Notes: generated from the letters alone by a model not told the origin. 64,000 bases of DNA from Vibrio mimicus CAIM 602 (GCF_000338875.1 NZ_AOMO01000099.1:62001-126000); one strand, 5' to 3'. Shown: positions 42,537 to 51,801, counted from the stretch's first letter. Translations and numbers: made by a program.

Positions 42537-43733
42537 TTAGATGTTAGTCAGACGAGCGGTATCTTCTGCAATCACTAACTCTTCGTTAGTCGCGATAACC
42601 ATCGCTGGGATACGGCTGTCAGCAGTAGTGATCACACCTTCACCGCCGAAACGCGCTTTCAGGTTTGCTTCGCTGTCAACAGTGATACCGAAGATTGCTA
42701 GACGGTTCAGAACCATTTCACGGATAGGTGCAGAGTTTTCACCGATACCACCAGTGAAAGTGATCGCATCCAGACGGCCGTCCATACTTGCAGTGTAGCC
42801 AGCAACGTATTTCGCCAGACGGTGACAGAACACGTCCATTGCGCGAGTTGCTTCTTCTTTTTGACCGTAGTTGTCTTCCACGAAACGGCAGTCAGAAGTC
42901 ACTTCAGTCAGACCCAGCAGACCTGATTCTTTGGTCATCATAGTGTTGATTTGCTCAACTGAGTAACCCAGTGCATCGTGCAGGTGGAAAATGATCGCAG
43001 GATCGATATCACCACAGCGAGTACCCATCACCAGACCTTCCAGCGGAGTCAGACCCATAGAAGTGTCAACTGATTGACCATTTTTGATCGCACAAACAGA
43101 AGCACCGTTGCCTAGGTGGCAGTTGATGATGTTCAGTTCGTTTGCTGGTTTGCCCAGACGCTCAGCTGCTTCACGTGCGATGAACAGGTGAGAAGTACCG
43201 TGCATACCGTAACGACGGATGCCGTGCTCTTTGTACAGTTTGTATGGCAGAGCGTACAGGTACGCTTCTTCAGGCATAGTTTGGTGGAACGCAGTATCGA
43301 ACACCGCTACGTTTTGCAGTTCTGGGAACGCTTTTTGCGCGGCTTTGATACCGATGATGTGCGCTGGGTTGTGCAGTGGAGCTAGAGTTGCACAATCTTC
43401 GATACCTTTCAGTACTGCTTCGTCGATCAGTGCTGATTGAGTGAACTGTTCGCCACCGTGTACTACGCGGTGACCGATAGCTTTCAGTTGAGCTGCCAGT
43501 TCTGGCTTAGAAGCAAGAATAGTTTCAACGATAAAAGACAGAGCTTCATCGTGTGCTGCGCCTTCGCCCAGTTGAGCTTCGTGCTTGCCGTCCAATTTCC
43601 ACTTGATACGAGCTTCAGGAAGGTGTAAACATTCAGCAAGACCTGAAAGATGTTGTTCACCGCTTTGAGCGTCAACAACTGCAAACTTAAGTGAAGAACT
43701 ACCGCAGTTTAAAACTAAAACCAGCTTAGACAT
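42537..43733 (-). CDS. ackA: Acetate kinase
   Basis: A 398-residue ASKHA-fold kinase that makes acetate and ATP from acetyl phosphate. Signatures: LVLNCGSSSLKFAV at the N-terminus, HRVVHGGEQF, FDTAFHQTMP, RRYGMHGTSH, HLGNGASVCAI and the C-terminal FTGGIGENS. It is the first gene of the ackA-pta unit and is divergent from yfbV, as in E. coli. Confidence 0.96.
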   Translation of the reverse strand: MSKLVLVLNCGSSSLKFAVVDAQSGEQHLSGLAECLHLPEARIKWKLDGKHEAQLGEGAAHDEALSFIVETILASKPELAAQLKAIGHRVVHGGEQFTQSALIDEAVLKGIEDCATLAPLHNPAHIIGIKAAQKAFPELQNVAVFDTAFHQTMPEEAYLYALPYKLYKEHGIRRYGMHGTSHLFIAREAAERLGKPANELNIINCHLGNGASVCAIKNGQSVDTSMGLTPLEGLVMGTRCGDIDPAIIFHLHDALGYSVEQINTMMTKESGLLGLTEVTSDCRFVEDNYGQKEEATRAMDVFCHRLAKYVAGYTASMDGRLDAITFTGGIGENSAPIREMVLNRLAIFGITVDSEANLKARFGGEGVITTADSRIPAMVIATNEELVIAEDTARLTNI

Positions 43734-44081
43734 GTGTGACTACCTGTAATAATCGGTTAGGATAAAATCAGTACCAAGAATAGATGACGCCTTGATGTAC
43801 GGCACTAATCTCGGTCAATAAAACGTCAATTTCCGTATCGTGGAGACGTGACAAAGTCAGTATAAATCGTCGATGCAATCCGTGCAGGAATCGTCCCAAC
43901 GTTGCCTAAATTGTAAATAAGGGCAACAATGAGATTGAGAGTCCGCAGAGCATAGCGATAATAGACAAATATAACAAAAAAAATTTGAATCAATATTAGC
44001 TTTTGTCAAATTTTTGCGTCTTTTGTTGAATCATTCAACTAAATTTTAGTGGGTTGAGCAAAGAGCAGCGAGGAAGTGGAT
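43734..44081. promoter_or_regulatory. Divergent promoter region ackA / yfbV
   Basis: This 348-bp AT-rich region must drive both genes. It has a dyad TTGAA-TCA-TTCAA at 44026-44038 near yfbV, and AAATTTGA (43981-43988) with TCAAATTT (44006-44013) forms a second imperfect dyad. Neither matches a full FNR (TTGAT-N4-ATCAA) or CRP site. No promoter boxes could be fixed. Confidence 0.45.
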
Positions 44082-44534
44082 ATGAATAATAAAGTCGGCA
44101 TAGTGCATAGCCTAAAAGATGGCCAAAAGTACATGGATATTTGGCCGATGCGCAAAGAGTTAAATCCGCTGTTTCCTGAGCAACGTGTGATCAAGGCGAC
44201 TCGCTTCGCGATTAAAGTGATGCCAGCAGTAGCGGCGATCAGCGTGTTGACTCAAATGGTGTTTACCAACACGCAAGCCATGCCTCAAGCCATTGTGGTG
44301 GCTCTGTTTGCAATGAGTTTGCCATTACAAGGTATTTGGTGGTTAGGTAATCGCGCGAATACGCAACTCCCTCCTGCACTGGCTAACTGGTATCGCGAAC
44401 TCTATATGAAGATTGTCGAGACAGGGTTTGCATTAGAACCGATCAAAAGCAAACCTCGGTATAAAGAGCTGGCTCATGTGCTGAATCGCGCTTTTCGCCA
44501 GTTGGATGATACAGCGCTAGAGCGTTGGTTTTAA
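44082..44534 (+). CDS. yfbV: UPF0208 membrane protein YfbV
   Basis: A 150-residue inner-membrane protein with two transmembrane segments (about 45-65 and 70-90) and a soluble C-terminus. Start ATG 44082 with GAGGA 7 bp upstream; the GTG at 44076 is inside that region. In E. coli YfbV is linked to insulation of the Ter macrodomain and lies divergent from ackA, the same arrangement as here. The molecular function is not settled. Confidence 0.88.
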   Translation: MNNKVGIVHSLKDGQKYMDIWPMRKELNPLFPEQRVIKATRFAIKVMPAVAAISVLTQMVFTNTQAMPQAIVVALFAMSLPLQGIWWLGNRANTQLPPALANWYRELYMKIVETGFALEPIKSKPRYKELAHVLNRAFRQLDDTALERWF

Positions 44535-44651
44535 TTCTTCCGCCTAGAGGGTAGGGTTTGCCTCGTCTAGTTGTGACCAACGGATATCTGATGGTTGCTC
44601 ACGGAAACTTACAGTAGGCCAAGGTAACTTAGCCCTGTAGATCAAGGTAAC

Positions 44652-45062
44652 TTAGCGCTGAGTGTGGCGACTGCGGGAAGTTCTTTCTTTGTGAGCTGAA
44701 GCCGCTTTCGCCTGAGACTTTAAAATAGAGTCTACCGTTAATTGCATCGGCTCTTTGGGCTGTAAGCCATGAGGGAAAGTTCGTGCGCGTGGCGGGAGAT
44801 TAAACTCTTCACTGGAAGCGCGAGGCATACGTTTATAGCGATAGAGATAAAAATTTTCTAGTTTTTCTCGTGCCCACTCGGTCTGGTTTAAATATTTGAC
44901 ACTACTGGCAATCGAAGGCTTGGTATGAAAGCAGTTAAAGCGCATTGCTGTATCTAAAATATCCCAGCCATAAAAATCCACAAGCTCTTGTAGCAAGGTT
45001 TCTAACTTAAGGCCGTGTAATGGGTTGTTCTTTTGTAGTTCGATTCTTTCTTGATCGGTCAT
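44652..45062 (-). CDS. VF530-family putative DNA-binding protein
   Basis: A 136-residue protein. The first 80 residues carry the VF530 (DUF2132) domain: KNNPLHGLKLETLLQELVDF, GWDILDTAMRFNCFHTKPS and FLYRYKRMP. The rest is a low-complexity basic tail rich in Arg, Lys, Ser and Ala, ending TSRSRHTQR. The family is known from a Vibrio fischeri structure; DNA binding is only suggested. The 3' end contains a short direct repeat (AAGGTAACTTAGC at 44621 and 44644, one difference counted). Confidence 0.82.
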   Translation of the reverse strand: MTDQERIELQKNNPLHGLKLETLLQELVDFYGWDILDTAMRFNCFHTKPSIASSVKYLNQTEWAREKLENFYLYRYKRMPRASSEEFNLPPRARTFPHGLQPKEPMQLTVDSILKSQAKAASAHKERTSRSRHTQR

Positions 45063-45490
45063 GATAATCGGCTCCTAAGGGTAAACGGTAGATAGGGTAG
45101 GTATACCAAGATTTGGCAGATATGAGTAATGTACTTGTCTTGTTGATCCCTGTAGAGGGGGCGCATTCTAGCAGAGTTGATCTTACTTCCCTATGATTAT
45201 CTTTTATTGGTTCACCTCAATCACATAGTCTTTCTATGTGATTGAGAATGAATTTACTTACCGCCATCTGCAACTCCAAGTCGTTTGGGTATAGTCAACT
45301 TCACTTCCATTTTCGACATTGACCAAATTCTGCACTTTTTTCTGTTATGTAACTGTTAAAACCTACTTCCCTTTGCCTAAAGTTACTGGTAATAATGTTG
45401 TCAGAGGCACCACCAGTGCCCAATAAAAACAACTAAAGATATACCCACACACAACATCACCAATACAATGCTTTATATCAAGGAGTTAAG
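45063..45490. promoter_or_regulatory. Divergent region with a perfect 12-bp dyad
   Basis: The 428-bp gap upstream of the ABC transporter operon contains a perfect inverted repeat TCAATCACATAG (45217-45228) / CTATGTGATTGA (45234-45245) with loop TCTTT and no T-run. It could be an operator or an RNA hairpin. TTGACC (45319) with TGTTAT (45343) is a possible promoter, spacer 18. AAGGAG precedes the next gene. Confidence 0.5.
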
Positions 45491-46456
45491 ATGAGAGCAG
45501 GCAAAGTTATTGCTACCGCCGTTCTAGCCGGAGCCGCACTACTGTCTTCACAAAGTATCATGGCGAAAACAGCCAAAGTCGCGGTGTCACAAATTGTTGA
45601 ACACCCAGCGTTGGATGCTACACGTCAAGGGCTACTCGATGGATTGAAAGCCAAAGGCTACGAAGAAGGCAAAAACCTAGAATTTGATTACAAAACCGCA
45701 CAAGGTAACCCAGCTATTGCCGTACAAATTGCTCGTCAATTTGTGGGTGAAAATCCTGATGTACTGGTGGGTATTGCAACACCAACTGCACAGGCGTTAG
45801 TTTCAGCAACCAAAACCATTCCTATTGTGTTTACCGCAGTGACCGATCCTGTCGGTGCTAAGTTGGTAAAACAACTCGAACAACCGGGCAAAAACGTAAC
45901 GGGTTTGTCTGACCTTTCTCCTATCGAGCAACATGTTGAGCTGATTAAAGAAATTCTACCAAACGTGAAATCTATCGGTGTGGTTTATAACCCAGGTGAA
46001 GCGAATGCAGTCAGCTTGATGGAGTTACTCAAACTCTCGGCAGCTAAGCACGGTATCAAACTGGTGGAAGCGACAGCTCTGAAAAGTGCGGATGTACAAT
46101 CTGCTACTCAGGCGATTGCAGAGAAATCCGATGTGATTTACGCACTGATCGATAACACCGTTGCCAGCGCGATTGAAGGCATGATCGTAGCCGCTAACCA
46201 AGCGAAAACGCCAGTATTCGGTGCGGCGACTTCGTATGTGGATCGAGGAGCGATTGCTAGCCTTGGTTTCGATTACTACCAAATCGGGGTACAAACTGCT
46301 GATTATGTTGCAGCCATCCTCGAAGGCAAAGAACCTGGCACATTGGATGTTCAAGTGGCAAAAGGTTCTGATCTTGTCATCAACAAAACGGCTGCTGATA
46401 AGCTAGGCATCAGCATTCCAGACGCCGTTCTTGCGCGTGCAACCAGTACCAAATAA
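45491..46456 (+). CDS. ABC transporter substrate-binding protein, TrpX-like family
   Basis: A 321-residue exported binding protein: signal peptide (1-25, ending SIMA), then the ABC_sub_bind (PF04392-type) fold with VAVSQIVEHPALDATRQGLLDGL, VGIATPTAQALVSATKTIPIVFTAVTDP and VFGAATSYVDRGAIASLGFDYYQIG. The family includes TrpX of the TrpXYZ transporter for aromatic amino acids, but the ligand here is not proven. A 14-bp perfect stem-loop follows the stop; permease and ATPase genes come next. Confidence 0.9.
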   Translation: MRAGKVIATAVLAGAALLSSQSIMAKTAKVAVSQIVEHPALDATRQGLLDGLKAKGYEEGKNLEFDYKTAQGNPAIAVQIARQFVGENPDVLVGIATPTAQALVSATKTIPIVFTAVTDPVGAKLVKQLEQPGKNVTGLSDLSPIEQHVELIKEILPNVKSIGVVYNPGEANAVSLMELLKLSAAKHGIKLVEATALKSADVQSATQAIAEKSDVIYALIDNTVASAIEGMIVAANQAKTPVFGAATSYVDRGAIASLGFDYYQIGVQTADYVAAILEGKEPGTLDVQVAKGSDLVINKTAADKLGISIPDAVLARATSTK

Positions 46457-46474
46457 TAAGCTATATCCAAATCA

Positions 46475-46506
46475 CTAGGGTTACAGCAATGCTGCTGTAA
46501 CCCTAG
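46475..46506 (+). promoter_or_regulatory. Perfect 14-bp stem-loop between binding protein and permease genes
   Basis: CTAGGGTTACAGCA pairs perfectly with TGCTGTAACCCTAG around ATGC. No U-run follows, so a role as 3' RNA stabiliser or processing point for the binding-protein message is likelier than full termination. Confidence 0.75.
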
Positions 46507-46568
46507 TCGGAAGCGTATATTCCAAGGAGTTGGAGTATTCCAACTTCTTTAAGCAGAAAGGAGTATGT

Positions 46569-47513
46569 ATGTCTGCTTTTGCCTTTTTTGGCGCTTTGGA
46601 GCTTGGCTTATTGTATGGCTTAGTGGCTTTGGGCGTTTATTTAACTTTTCGAGTGCTCGATTTTCCTGATTTGAGTGTCGATGGCAGTTTTCCAATGGGC
46701 GCTGCTGTGGCAGCAACCGCGATTGTGGCGGGTATTAATCCTTGGATTGCAACAGGGTTGGCGATCCTTGCTGGTGCAGCCACAGGTTGGGTTACAGCTT
46801 TTCTTACTGTGCGCTGCGGAATTCTGCATCTTTTGGCCTCCATCTTGACCATGATTGCTGCATTTTCAATCAACATTCGGATCATGGGTCGCCCTAATCT
46901 GGCTTTATTAGGCGAAGACACCATTTTGACTCCATTTGAAGCTTTGGGTGATCCGGTTCTAGTTCGTCCTCTGGTTGTGGCAGTGCTGGTTTTTATCTCT
47001 GCTTTGCTTGTTATCCGACTATTAAACAGTGATTTTGGCTTAGGTTTGCGAGCGACTGGCGTTAATGCTCGAATGGTCGCAGCACAAGGAGCGAGTACGG
47101 CTTTTTATACTTATTTCTGTTTAGCGCTTTCCAATGGCTTTGTTGGGTTTGCTGGTGCTTTATTTGCTCAAACCAACAGTTTCGCGGATGTCACTTCCGG
47201 TGTTGGTACCATAGTGGTCGGTCTTGCGGCGGTTATTTTGGGTCAAACCTTAATTCCGGGGCGGAAAATATGGGTCGCTGTGGTAGCCGTAATTGTTGGC
47301 TCGGTACTGTACCGTTTGGCGGTGGCTTTCGCACTCAGCTCGGGCATGTTTGGCCTACAAGCTTCAGATCTAAACCTAATAACCGCAGTCTTGGTGGCTT
47401 TGGCACTGATCATGCCGAAGATCAAAAGGAACTTGAAACCAAAAAAGCGTAACGCACCTGCTCAGAAGTCCGAAGTCTCTCAGCAGGGAAGCGTGTCAGG
47501 AGAAGCAGTATGA
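46569..47513 (+). CDS. ABC transporter permease, TrpY-like
   Basis: A 314-residue membrane protein of the branched-chain-type permease group (BPD_transp_2) with about 8-9 hydrophobic segments and the TrpY-like start ELGLLYGLVALGVYLTFRVL, then DFPDLSVDGSFPMGAA. ATG 46569 has AAAGGAG upstream; the longer frame from TTG 46530 is rejected. The C-terminal 30 residues are basic and polar. Its end overlaps the ATPase gene by 4 bases. Confidence 0.88.
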   Translation: MSAFAFFGALELGLLYGLVALGVYLTFRVLDFPDLSVDGSFPMGAAVAATAIVAGINPWIATGLAILAGAATGWVTAFLTVRCGILHLLASILTMIAAFSINIRIMGRPNLALLGEDTILTPFEALGDPVLVRPLVVAVLVFISALLVIRLLNSDFGLGLRATGVNARMVAAQGASTAFYTYFCLALSNGFVGFAGALFAQTNSFADVTSGVGTIVVGLAAVILGQTLIPGRKIWVAVVAVIVGSVLYRLAVAFALSSGMFGLQASDLNLITAVLVALALIMPKIKRNLKPKKRNAPAQKSEVSQQGSVSGEAV

Positions 47514-48304
47514 TTCGTTTACAAGATATTCAGGTGACGTTTAACCCTGGAACGATTTTGGAAAACCGGGCGTTGCGTGGAGTGTCGTTAGAGGTACCCG
47601 AACACCAATTTTTAACCGTGATTGGTTCTAATGGTGCGGGTAAATCCACTTTATTGGGTGCAGTGACTGGGGAAACACCCATCATCGGCGGTCAAGTATT
47701 GATTGATGAAACTGACGTGACCAAACAGAGTGTTAATCAGCGCGCCAATCTCTGTGCACGAGTGTTTCAAGATCCGCTCGCGGGCACTTGTGGGGCTCTC
47801 ACCATCGAAGAAAATATGGCACTTGCTTATATGCGTGGTAAAAACCGCGGTTGGAGTTTGGCTCTTTCTACCCAACGACGTAAATTGTTCCAAGAGCGAA
47901 TCAGCATCCTCGGCTTAGGGCTTGAAAATCGCCTTGGTGACAATATAGGTTTGTTGTCAGGCGGTCAGCGCCAAGCGGTGAGTTTGGTGATGGCAACATT
48001 ATCGGAAAGTAAGTTACTGTTGCTCGATGAACACACTGCTGCGCTCGATCCGCGAATGGCAGCCTTCATCATTGATTTGACGAAAAAAATCGTTAAAGAA
48101 TTTAACCTAACGGTGATGATGGTGACGCACTCGATGAAAGATGCTCTCGCCTGTGGTGACCGCACAGTTATGCTACATCAAGGACAGATAGTTCTAGACG
48201 TAGCAGGCGAGCAGCGTGCAAACATGGGTGTGCCAGATTTATTAGAAATGTTCTCCAAAGTGCGTGGTGAAGAACTGGCAGATGACAGCCTTTTGCTGAG
48301 TTAA
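47510..48304 (+). CDS. ABC transporter ATPase, TrpZ-like
   Basis: A 264-residue ATPase: Walker A GSNGAGKST, Q-loop followed by DPLAGTCGALTIEENMALAYMRG, signature LLSGGQRQAV, Walker B LLLLDEHTAALDP and H-loop VTHSMKDAL. The Walker B run ends DEHTAALDP rather than DEPTxALDP, as in this subfamily. It completes a three-gene importer with the preceding genes. Confidence 0.9.
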   Translation: MIRLQDIQVTFNPGTILENRALRGVSLEVPEHQFLTVIGSNGAGKSTLLGAVTGETPIIGGQVLIDETDVTKQSVNQRANLCARVFQDPLAGTCGALTIEENMALAYMRGKNRGWSLALSTQRRKLFQERISILGLGLENRLGDNIGLLSGGQRQAVSLVMATLSESKLLLLDEHTAALDPRMAAFIIDLTKKIVKEFNLTVMMVTHSMKDALACGDRTVMLHQGQIVLDVAGEQRANMGVPDLLEMFSKVRGEELADDSLLLS

Positions 48305-48409
48305 TCATATTTAACTGAGAGGAAACGATTGCGTGCAATGTTTTTCCAAGAACAACCGCTAGCACATTTTCCTGTTTTTTTGGCATAATCGCAGCGACGC
48401 AATCCCCCC

Positions 48410-48447
48410 ACCCATCATAAGCGTTATACGTCTATGATGGGTTTTTT
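48410..48447 (+). terminator. Rho-independent terminator before the GGDEF gene
   Basis: ACCCATCATA pairs with TATGATGGGT (10 bp, 13-base loop) followed by TTTTT. It separates the transporter operon from the diguanylate cyclase gene. Confidence 0.85.
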
Positions 48448-48470
48448 ATCTCTGAGGTCAGCAGACAATT

Positions 48471-49940
48471 ATGAATCAGCGCATGAGTTTAACTTGGATT
48501 ATCTGCGCGCCACTGCTTGTTGCATTCGTGTTGGTCGCTTCGGTGTTCCAGCAATATCTATACGATCTTAACCAAGAGATCGACGATGCTTACGCTGATA
48601 TCAAACAGCAGTTGGAAAGAGCCGAAAAAGTGGTGACTGCTTTAGACTACACCTTTACCCACAATGAGCGGCCTGCAGATAACATCTTGTTCAAACACTC
48701 GGCCAGAGTGGTAGAAAATGTTTGTCAGATCAAACCAATCGATGCGTTGGTTCTCTCTCAGGGGTTTAGTGCAAATCTTGCTGTTCCCAAATTGAATTTG
48801 AGTTATATGCTGATTGGTGACTCTTCTCTATGTGATTCAAATCCTGCTAATGATCCGAGCCTGCAAATCAAACTCTCTATGGCACCCATGCTCTCTTTTC
48901 TGCATGACATGGATGAGTATATTTATGGTGTGCACTATGTCGATACCAGTGGTTACATCATCTCATCACCGGACTCATTAGGCGCAAATGTCACCTATGA
49001 GCAGATCAGAAATTTTATTGAAGAAAGTCCCTTATGGCATCAGGCCATCGCTGCTCCTAATATGATTGCCGTTGATGGCCCATACCGTTCGGTAATTCGG
49101 GAGAAGCATGAGCGTTTATTAACGCTGATTTTACCTGTTTATCTGGACACAACTTATCAAGGTCTTGTTGCGGTAGATATTGGTTTACGCGAACTGCTAA
49201 GTCGTATGCCTCATCTGGCTTCTCGTTTTGAGATTATTGATCTTGAAGAGCAAACGCTGCCTCTCGACGCCTATCGTCCGTACCCATTAGCCAGTGATTA
49301 TGCGGATTATCACCAAGTCGTTTTCTATCAGATGGATATCAAAGCCGAATTGTTGAGCTTTGTGCAGCATATGAGAGGCAATTTACTGGTGGCCGCTTTG
49401 GTTTGCCTGTTTTTGACCGGGCTCCTGATTTATCTCAACACACGTTGGGATCGCGAGCACTATGCGGAATTGGCTGCACGTGATCCGATGACAGGGCTAC
49501 TTAACCGCCGTGGTATGGAAGGTTTTCTGCAAGGTAAACGGCATAACCAATATTTAGCTATTGCGGTGTTGGATATTGATGATTTCAAGCAAATCAACGA
49601 CACCTATGGCCATGATATGGGCGATAGAGTGATCTGCTATATCGGTGAGCAGATTGAAAACCATATCCGCAGTTCCGATGCCGTGGCTCGCTTTGGTGGT
49701 GAAGAATTTGTGGTTTATGTGACCGCGAAGGAACAAGAGCAAATCCATAGAATCATGCAACGTATTTTCGATGCGGTTTGCCATGATTCGACTCAAATCC
49801 TTGACCAAGGTTTCACGGTATCAGGTGGGGTAGAGATAATCGAAAGTAAAACCGAACTCACCTTTGAAGATCTGTTCAAAGCCGCTGACCAGAAACTTTA
49901 TGTGGCTAAAAGCAGCGGCAAAAATCAGTTAGTTTTTTAG
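48471..49940 (+). CDS. cdgK: Membrane diguanylate cyclase (GGDEF), CdgK-like
   Basis: A 489-residue protein: TM1 (about 8-27), a periplasmic sensor of about 270 residues (dCache/PAS-like, YGVHYVDTSGYIISSPDSLG), TM2 (about 305-325) and a cytoplasmic GGDEF domain. The active site is GGEEF at 409-413. An inhibitory I-site RxxD is present at Arg400-Asp403, five residues before it. It should make c-di-GMP from GTP with product inhibition. The symbol comes from my memory that the V. cholerae gene at this place is cdgK (VC1104). Its stop codon overlaps that of dusC on the other strand. Confidence 0.9.
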   Translation: MNQRMSLTWIICAPLLVAFVLVASVFQQYLYDLNQEIDDAYADIKQQLERAEKVVTALDYTFTHNERPADNILFKHSARVVENVCQIKPIDALVLSQGFSANLAVPKLNLSYMLIGDSSLCDSNPANDPSLQIKLSMAPMLSFLHDMDEYIYGVHYVDTSGYIISSPDSLGANVTYEQIRNFIEESPLWHQAIAAPNMIAVDGPYRSVIREKHERLLTLILPVYLDTTYQGLVAVDIGLRELLSRMPHLASRFEIIDLEEQTLPLDAYRPYPLASDYADYHQVVFYQMDIKAELLSFVQHMRGNLLVAALVCLFLTGLLIYLNTRWDREHYAELAARDPMTGLLNRRGMEGFLQGKRHNQYLAIAVLDIDDFKQINDTYGHDMGDRVICYIGEQIENHIRSSDAVARFGGEEFVVYVTAKEQEQIHRIMQRIFDAVCHDSTQILDQGFTVSGGVEIIESKTELTFEDLFKAADQKLYVAKSSGKNQLVF

Positions 49941-50917
49941 TGACTGAGTTCATCCACAATGGTGGGGGAATTCAGCAAACTTTCATGGTAATGCTGCAAG
50001 TGACTCACGATGGGCTCTACTTGAGTGAGGGTGCGTAACTCGCCAAAAAGGTCATTGGCTTGAGGGTATGCGTGGCGTAGGTAAGCAAACCACTGTTTGA
50101 TGCGATTTGGATAGTATTTGCCTTTGTCACCACGCACTTCAAATTGAGTGTAACGCAATAGCAACTCGACCACCTCGTGCCAAGGCATGGCGGTGTGATT
50201 GTGTTTTACAACATTGCCTAAATTCGGCACGTTGAGTGCGCCGCGGCATACCATCAATGAATCCACGCCCGTGGTCTGTATACAAGCTTGACCATCGGTG
50301 TAATTCCACACTTCACCGTTAGCAATCAATGGAATGCTGCATTTCTGGCGAATTTGATCAATGTAGTGCCATTTGATTTCGCTGGCTTTGTAACCACCGG
50401 CTTTGGTGCGTGCATGCACGGTTAGTTCATCCGCTTTGGCTTGCGCTACCGCATCAACAATCTCAAAACAATCTTCAGGATCCTCCCAACCCAAGCGGAT
50501 TTTCGCCGAGACAGGAATGTGCGCAGGCACCGCGTCACGACACGCTTTGACCACTTGATAGATCAACTCTGGATGTTGCAAAAGAGCCGCGCCACCTTTG
50601 CTTTGATTGACCATCTTCGCTGGGCAACCAAAATTCAGATCGATGCCATAAGCACCTAACTCGGCAGCACGAATCGCATTTTTTGCCATCCACTTCGGAT
50701 CTTGGCCTAGCAACTGTACTTTAACCGGAACACCTGCTGGTGTTTTAGAACCGTACTGAAGCTCAGGGCAGAGGCGATAAAACACATGATCAGGCAAAAG
50801 CTGGTTTACCACGCGAACAAATTCGGTGACACAGAAGTCGTAGTCATTGATTTGTGTCAGCATGTCACGCATCAAATGATCTAACACGCCCTCCATCGGG
50901 CCTAAAATAACTCGCAT
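49937..50917 (-). CDS. dusC: tRNA-dihydrouridine(16) synthase DusC
   Basis: A 326-residue FMN-dependent Dus enzyme: MRVILGPMEGVLDHLMRDML at the start, catalytic Cys in NFGCPAKMVNQSKGGAALL, and SAKIRLGWEDPEDCFEI, VHARTKAGGYK and LIANGEVWNYTD in the barrel. The N-terminal GPMEGVLD form and the length match DusC, which reduces U16 in tRNA. It converges on cdgK with overlapping stops and no terminator. Confidence 0.9.
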   Translation of the reverse strand: MRVILGPMEGVLDHLMRDMLTQINDYDFCVTEFVRVVNQLLPDHVFYRLCPELQYGSKTPAGVPVKVQLLGQDPKWMAKNAIRAAELGAYGIDLNFGCPAKMVNQSKGGAALLQHPELIYQVVKACRDAVPAHIPVSAKIRLGWEDPEDCFEIVDAVAQAKADELTVHARTKAGGYKASEIKWHYIDQIRQKCSIPLIANGEVWNYTDGQACIQTTGVDSLMVCRGALNVPNLGNVVKHNHTAMPWHEVVELLLRYTQFEVRGDKGKYYPNRIKQWFAYLRHAYPQANDLFGELRTLTQVEPIVSHLQHYHESLLNSPTIVDELSH

Positions 50918-51085
50918 AGTGATGAATACCGGCTAGCGCTGAATAAAATGGAGCGAGATTGTAGTAGCAGCATCAACAAATGTCACTCATCGGATACTTT
51001 TGCTTATCCAATCTGAGGAGTGCTGCGACTTCGGCAGGTTTGGGTATATAATGCCCGGCAATTTTACTTGTATTAAGCGTTTGTT

Positions 51086-51706
51086 ATGAATTACTCCCTG
51101 ATCAATCTTAGTGATATCGACTGTGCAGAATCGGATCTGTTTATTGAAGGTGTGGTGTTAGCCGCCAATTTTGCGACACGTCCTCTGGATCCTGAGCATT
51201 GGTTACCAGAGCTGTTTGCCGAGCAACATCAGGCGTTATTACAACCTGTGACTGAGCAAATTCATCTTCAATACCAGCAGCTTAAAGCTAACGGCTATGA
51301 TTTGTTGGCGTTGTTGGCCGAGAATGCACCATCGCGTGAACAAGGTTTGGCTGATTTTGCTGAAGGGTTTATGCAGTTATGGCCACAGGTGGAATCTATG
51401 TGGCAACAAGGCGCTTTTTCGGATGGCTCGATTCGCATGCTGCAAGCACTATTGACCACTTTCATGTTGGCAATTGATGAAGAGCAGACGCAAGCGCAAA
51501 TGCGTGAAGCGGGTTATGAGCAAGTACCTGCTCTGGCCGATTTGATCGAACAACTGAACTTAATGGTACATGAAGTTGCTCTTGCGGCTGACGAAGCCAT
51601 GCTGGGCGCTAAAACACAAAGTGTGAACCCGTTTAAAGGCATTGGCCGTAATGACGCTTGTCCTTGCGACAGCGGTAAAAAATTCAAACAGTGCTGTGGG
51701 CAATAG
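51086..51706 (+). CDS. UPF0149/YecA-like protein with SEC-C zinc motif
   Basis: A 206-residue protein: an alpha-helical UPF0149 domain (about 5-165) and a C-terminal SEC-C metal-binding motif, NDACPCDSGKKFKQCCGQ, with ligands Cys-x-Cys and Cys-Cys. SEC-C tails occur in SecA and many unrelated proteins and bind zinc or iron. E. coli YecA uses this module at the ribosome exit site; that role is only suggested here. The ribosome binding site is weak. Confidence 0.85.
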   Translation: MNYSLINLSDIDCAESDLFIEGVVLAANFATRPLDPEHWLPELFAEQHQALLQPVTEQIHLQYQQLKANGYDLLALLAENAPSREQGLADFAEGFMQLWPQVESMWQQGAFSDGSIRMLQALLTTFMLAIDEEQTQAQMREAGYEQVPALADLIEQLNLMVHEVALAADEAMLGAKTQSVNPFKGIGRNDACPCDSGKKFKQCCGQ

Positions 51707-51801
51707 TTTATTACACATCACTGACACGTTAGATAAGGCAAAGGCTTAGTCTTTATCGTTATTATCATCCCCATTGCTAAATTGCTTGGAGCAGAGTCAG
51801 C

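Noticed and set aside
44026..44038. FNR site upstream of yfbV/ackA
   Set aside because: The dyad TTGAA-TCA-TTCAA lacks the TTGAT-N4-ATCAA spacing and bases, so FNR control cannot be claimed.
44617..44660. Direct repeat of AAGGTAACTTAGC around the end of the VF530-type gene
   Set aside because: Only two short copies, no array and no flanking mobile gene. It is noted but not treated as a repeat element.
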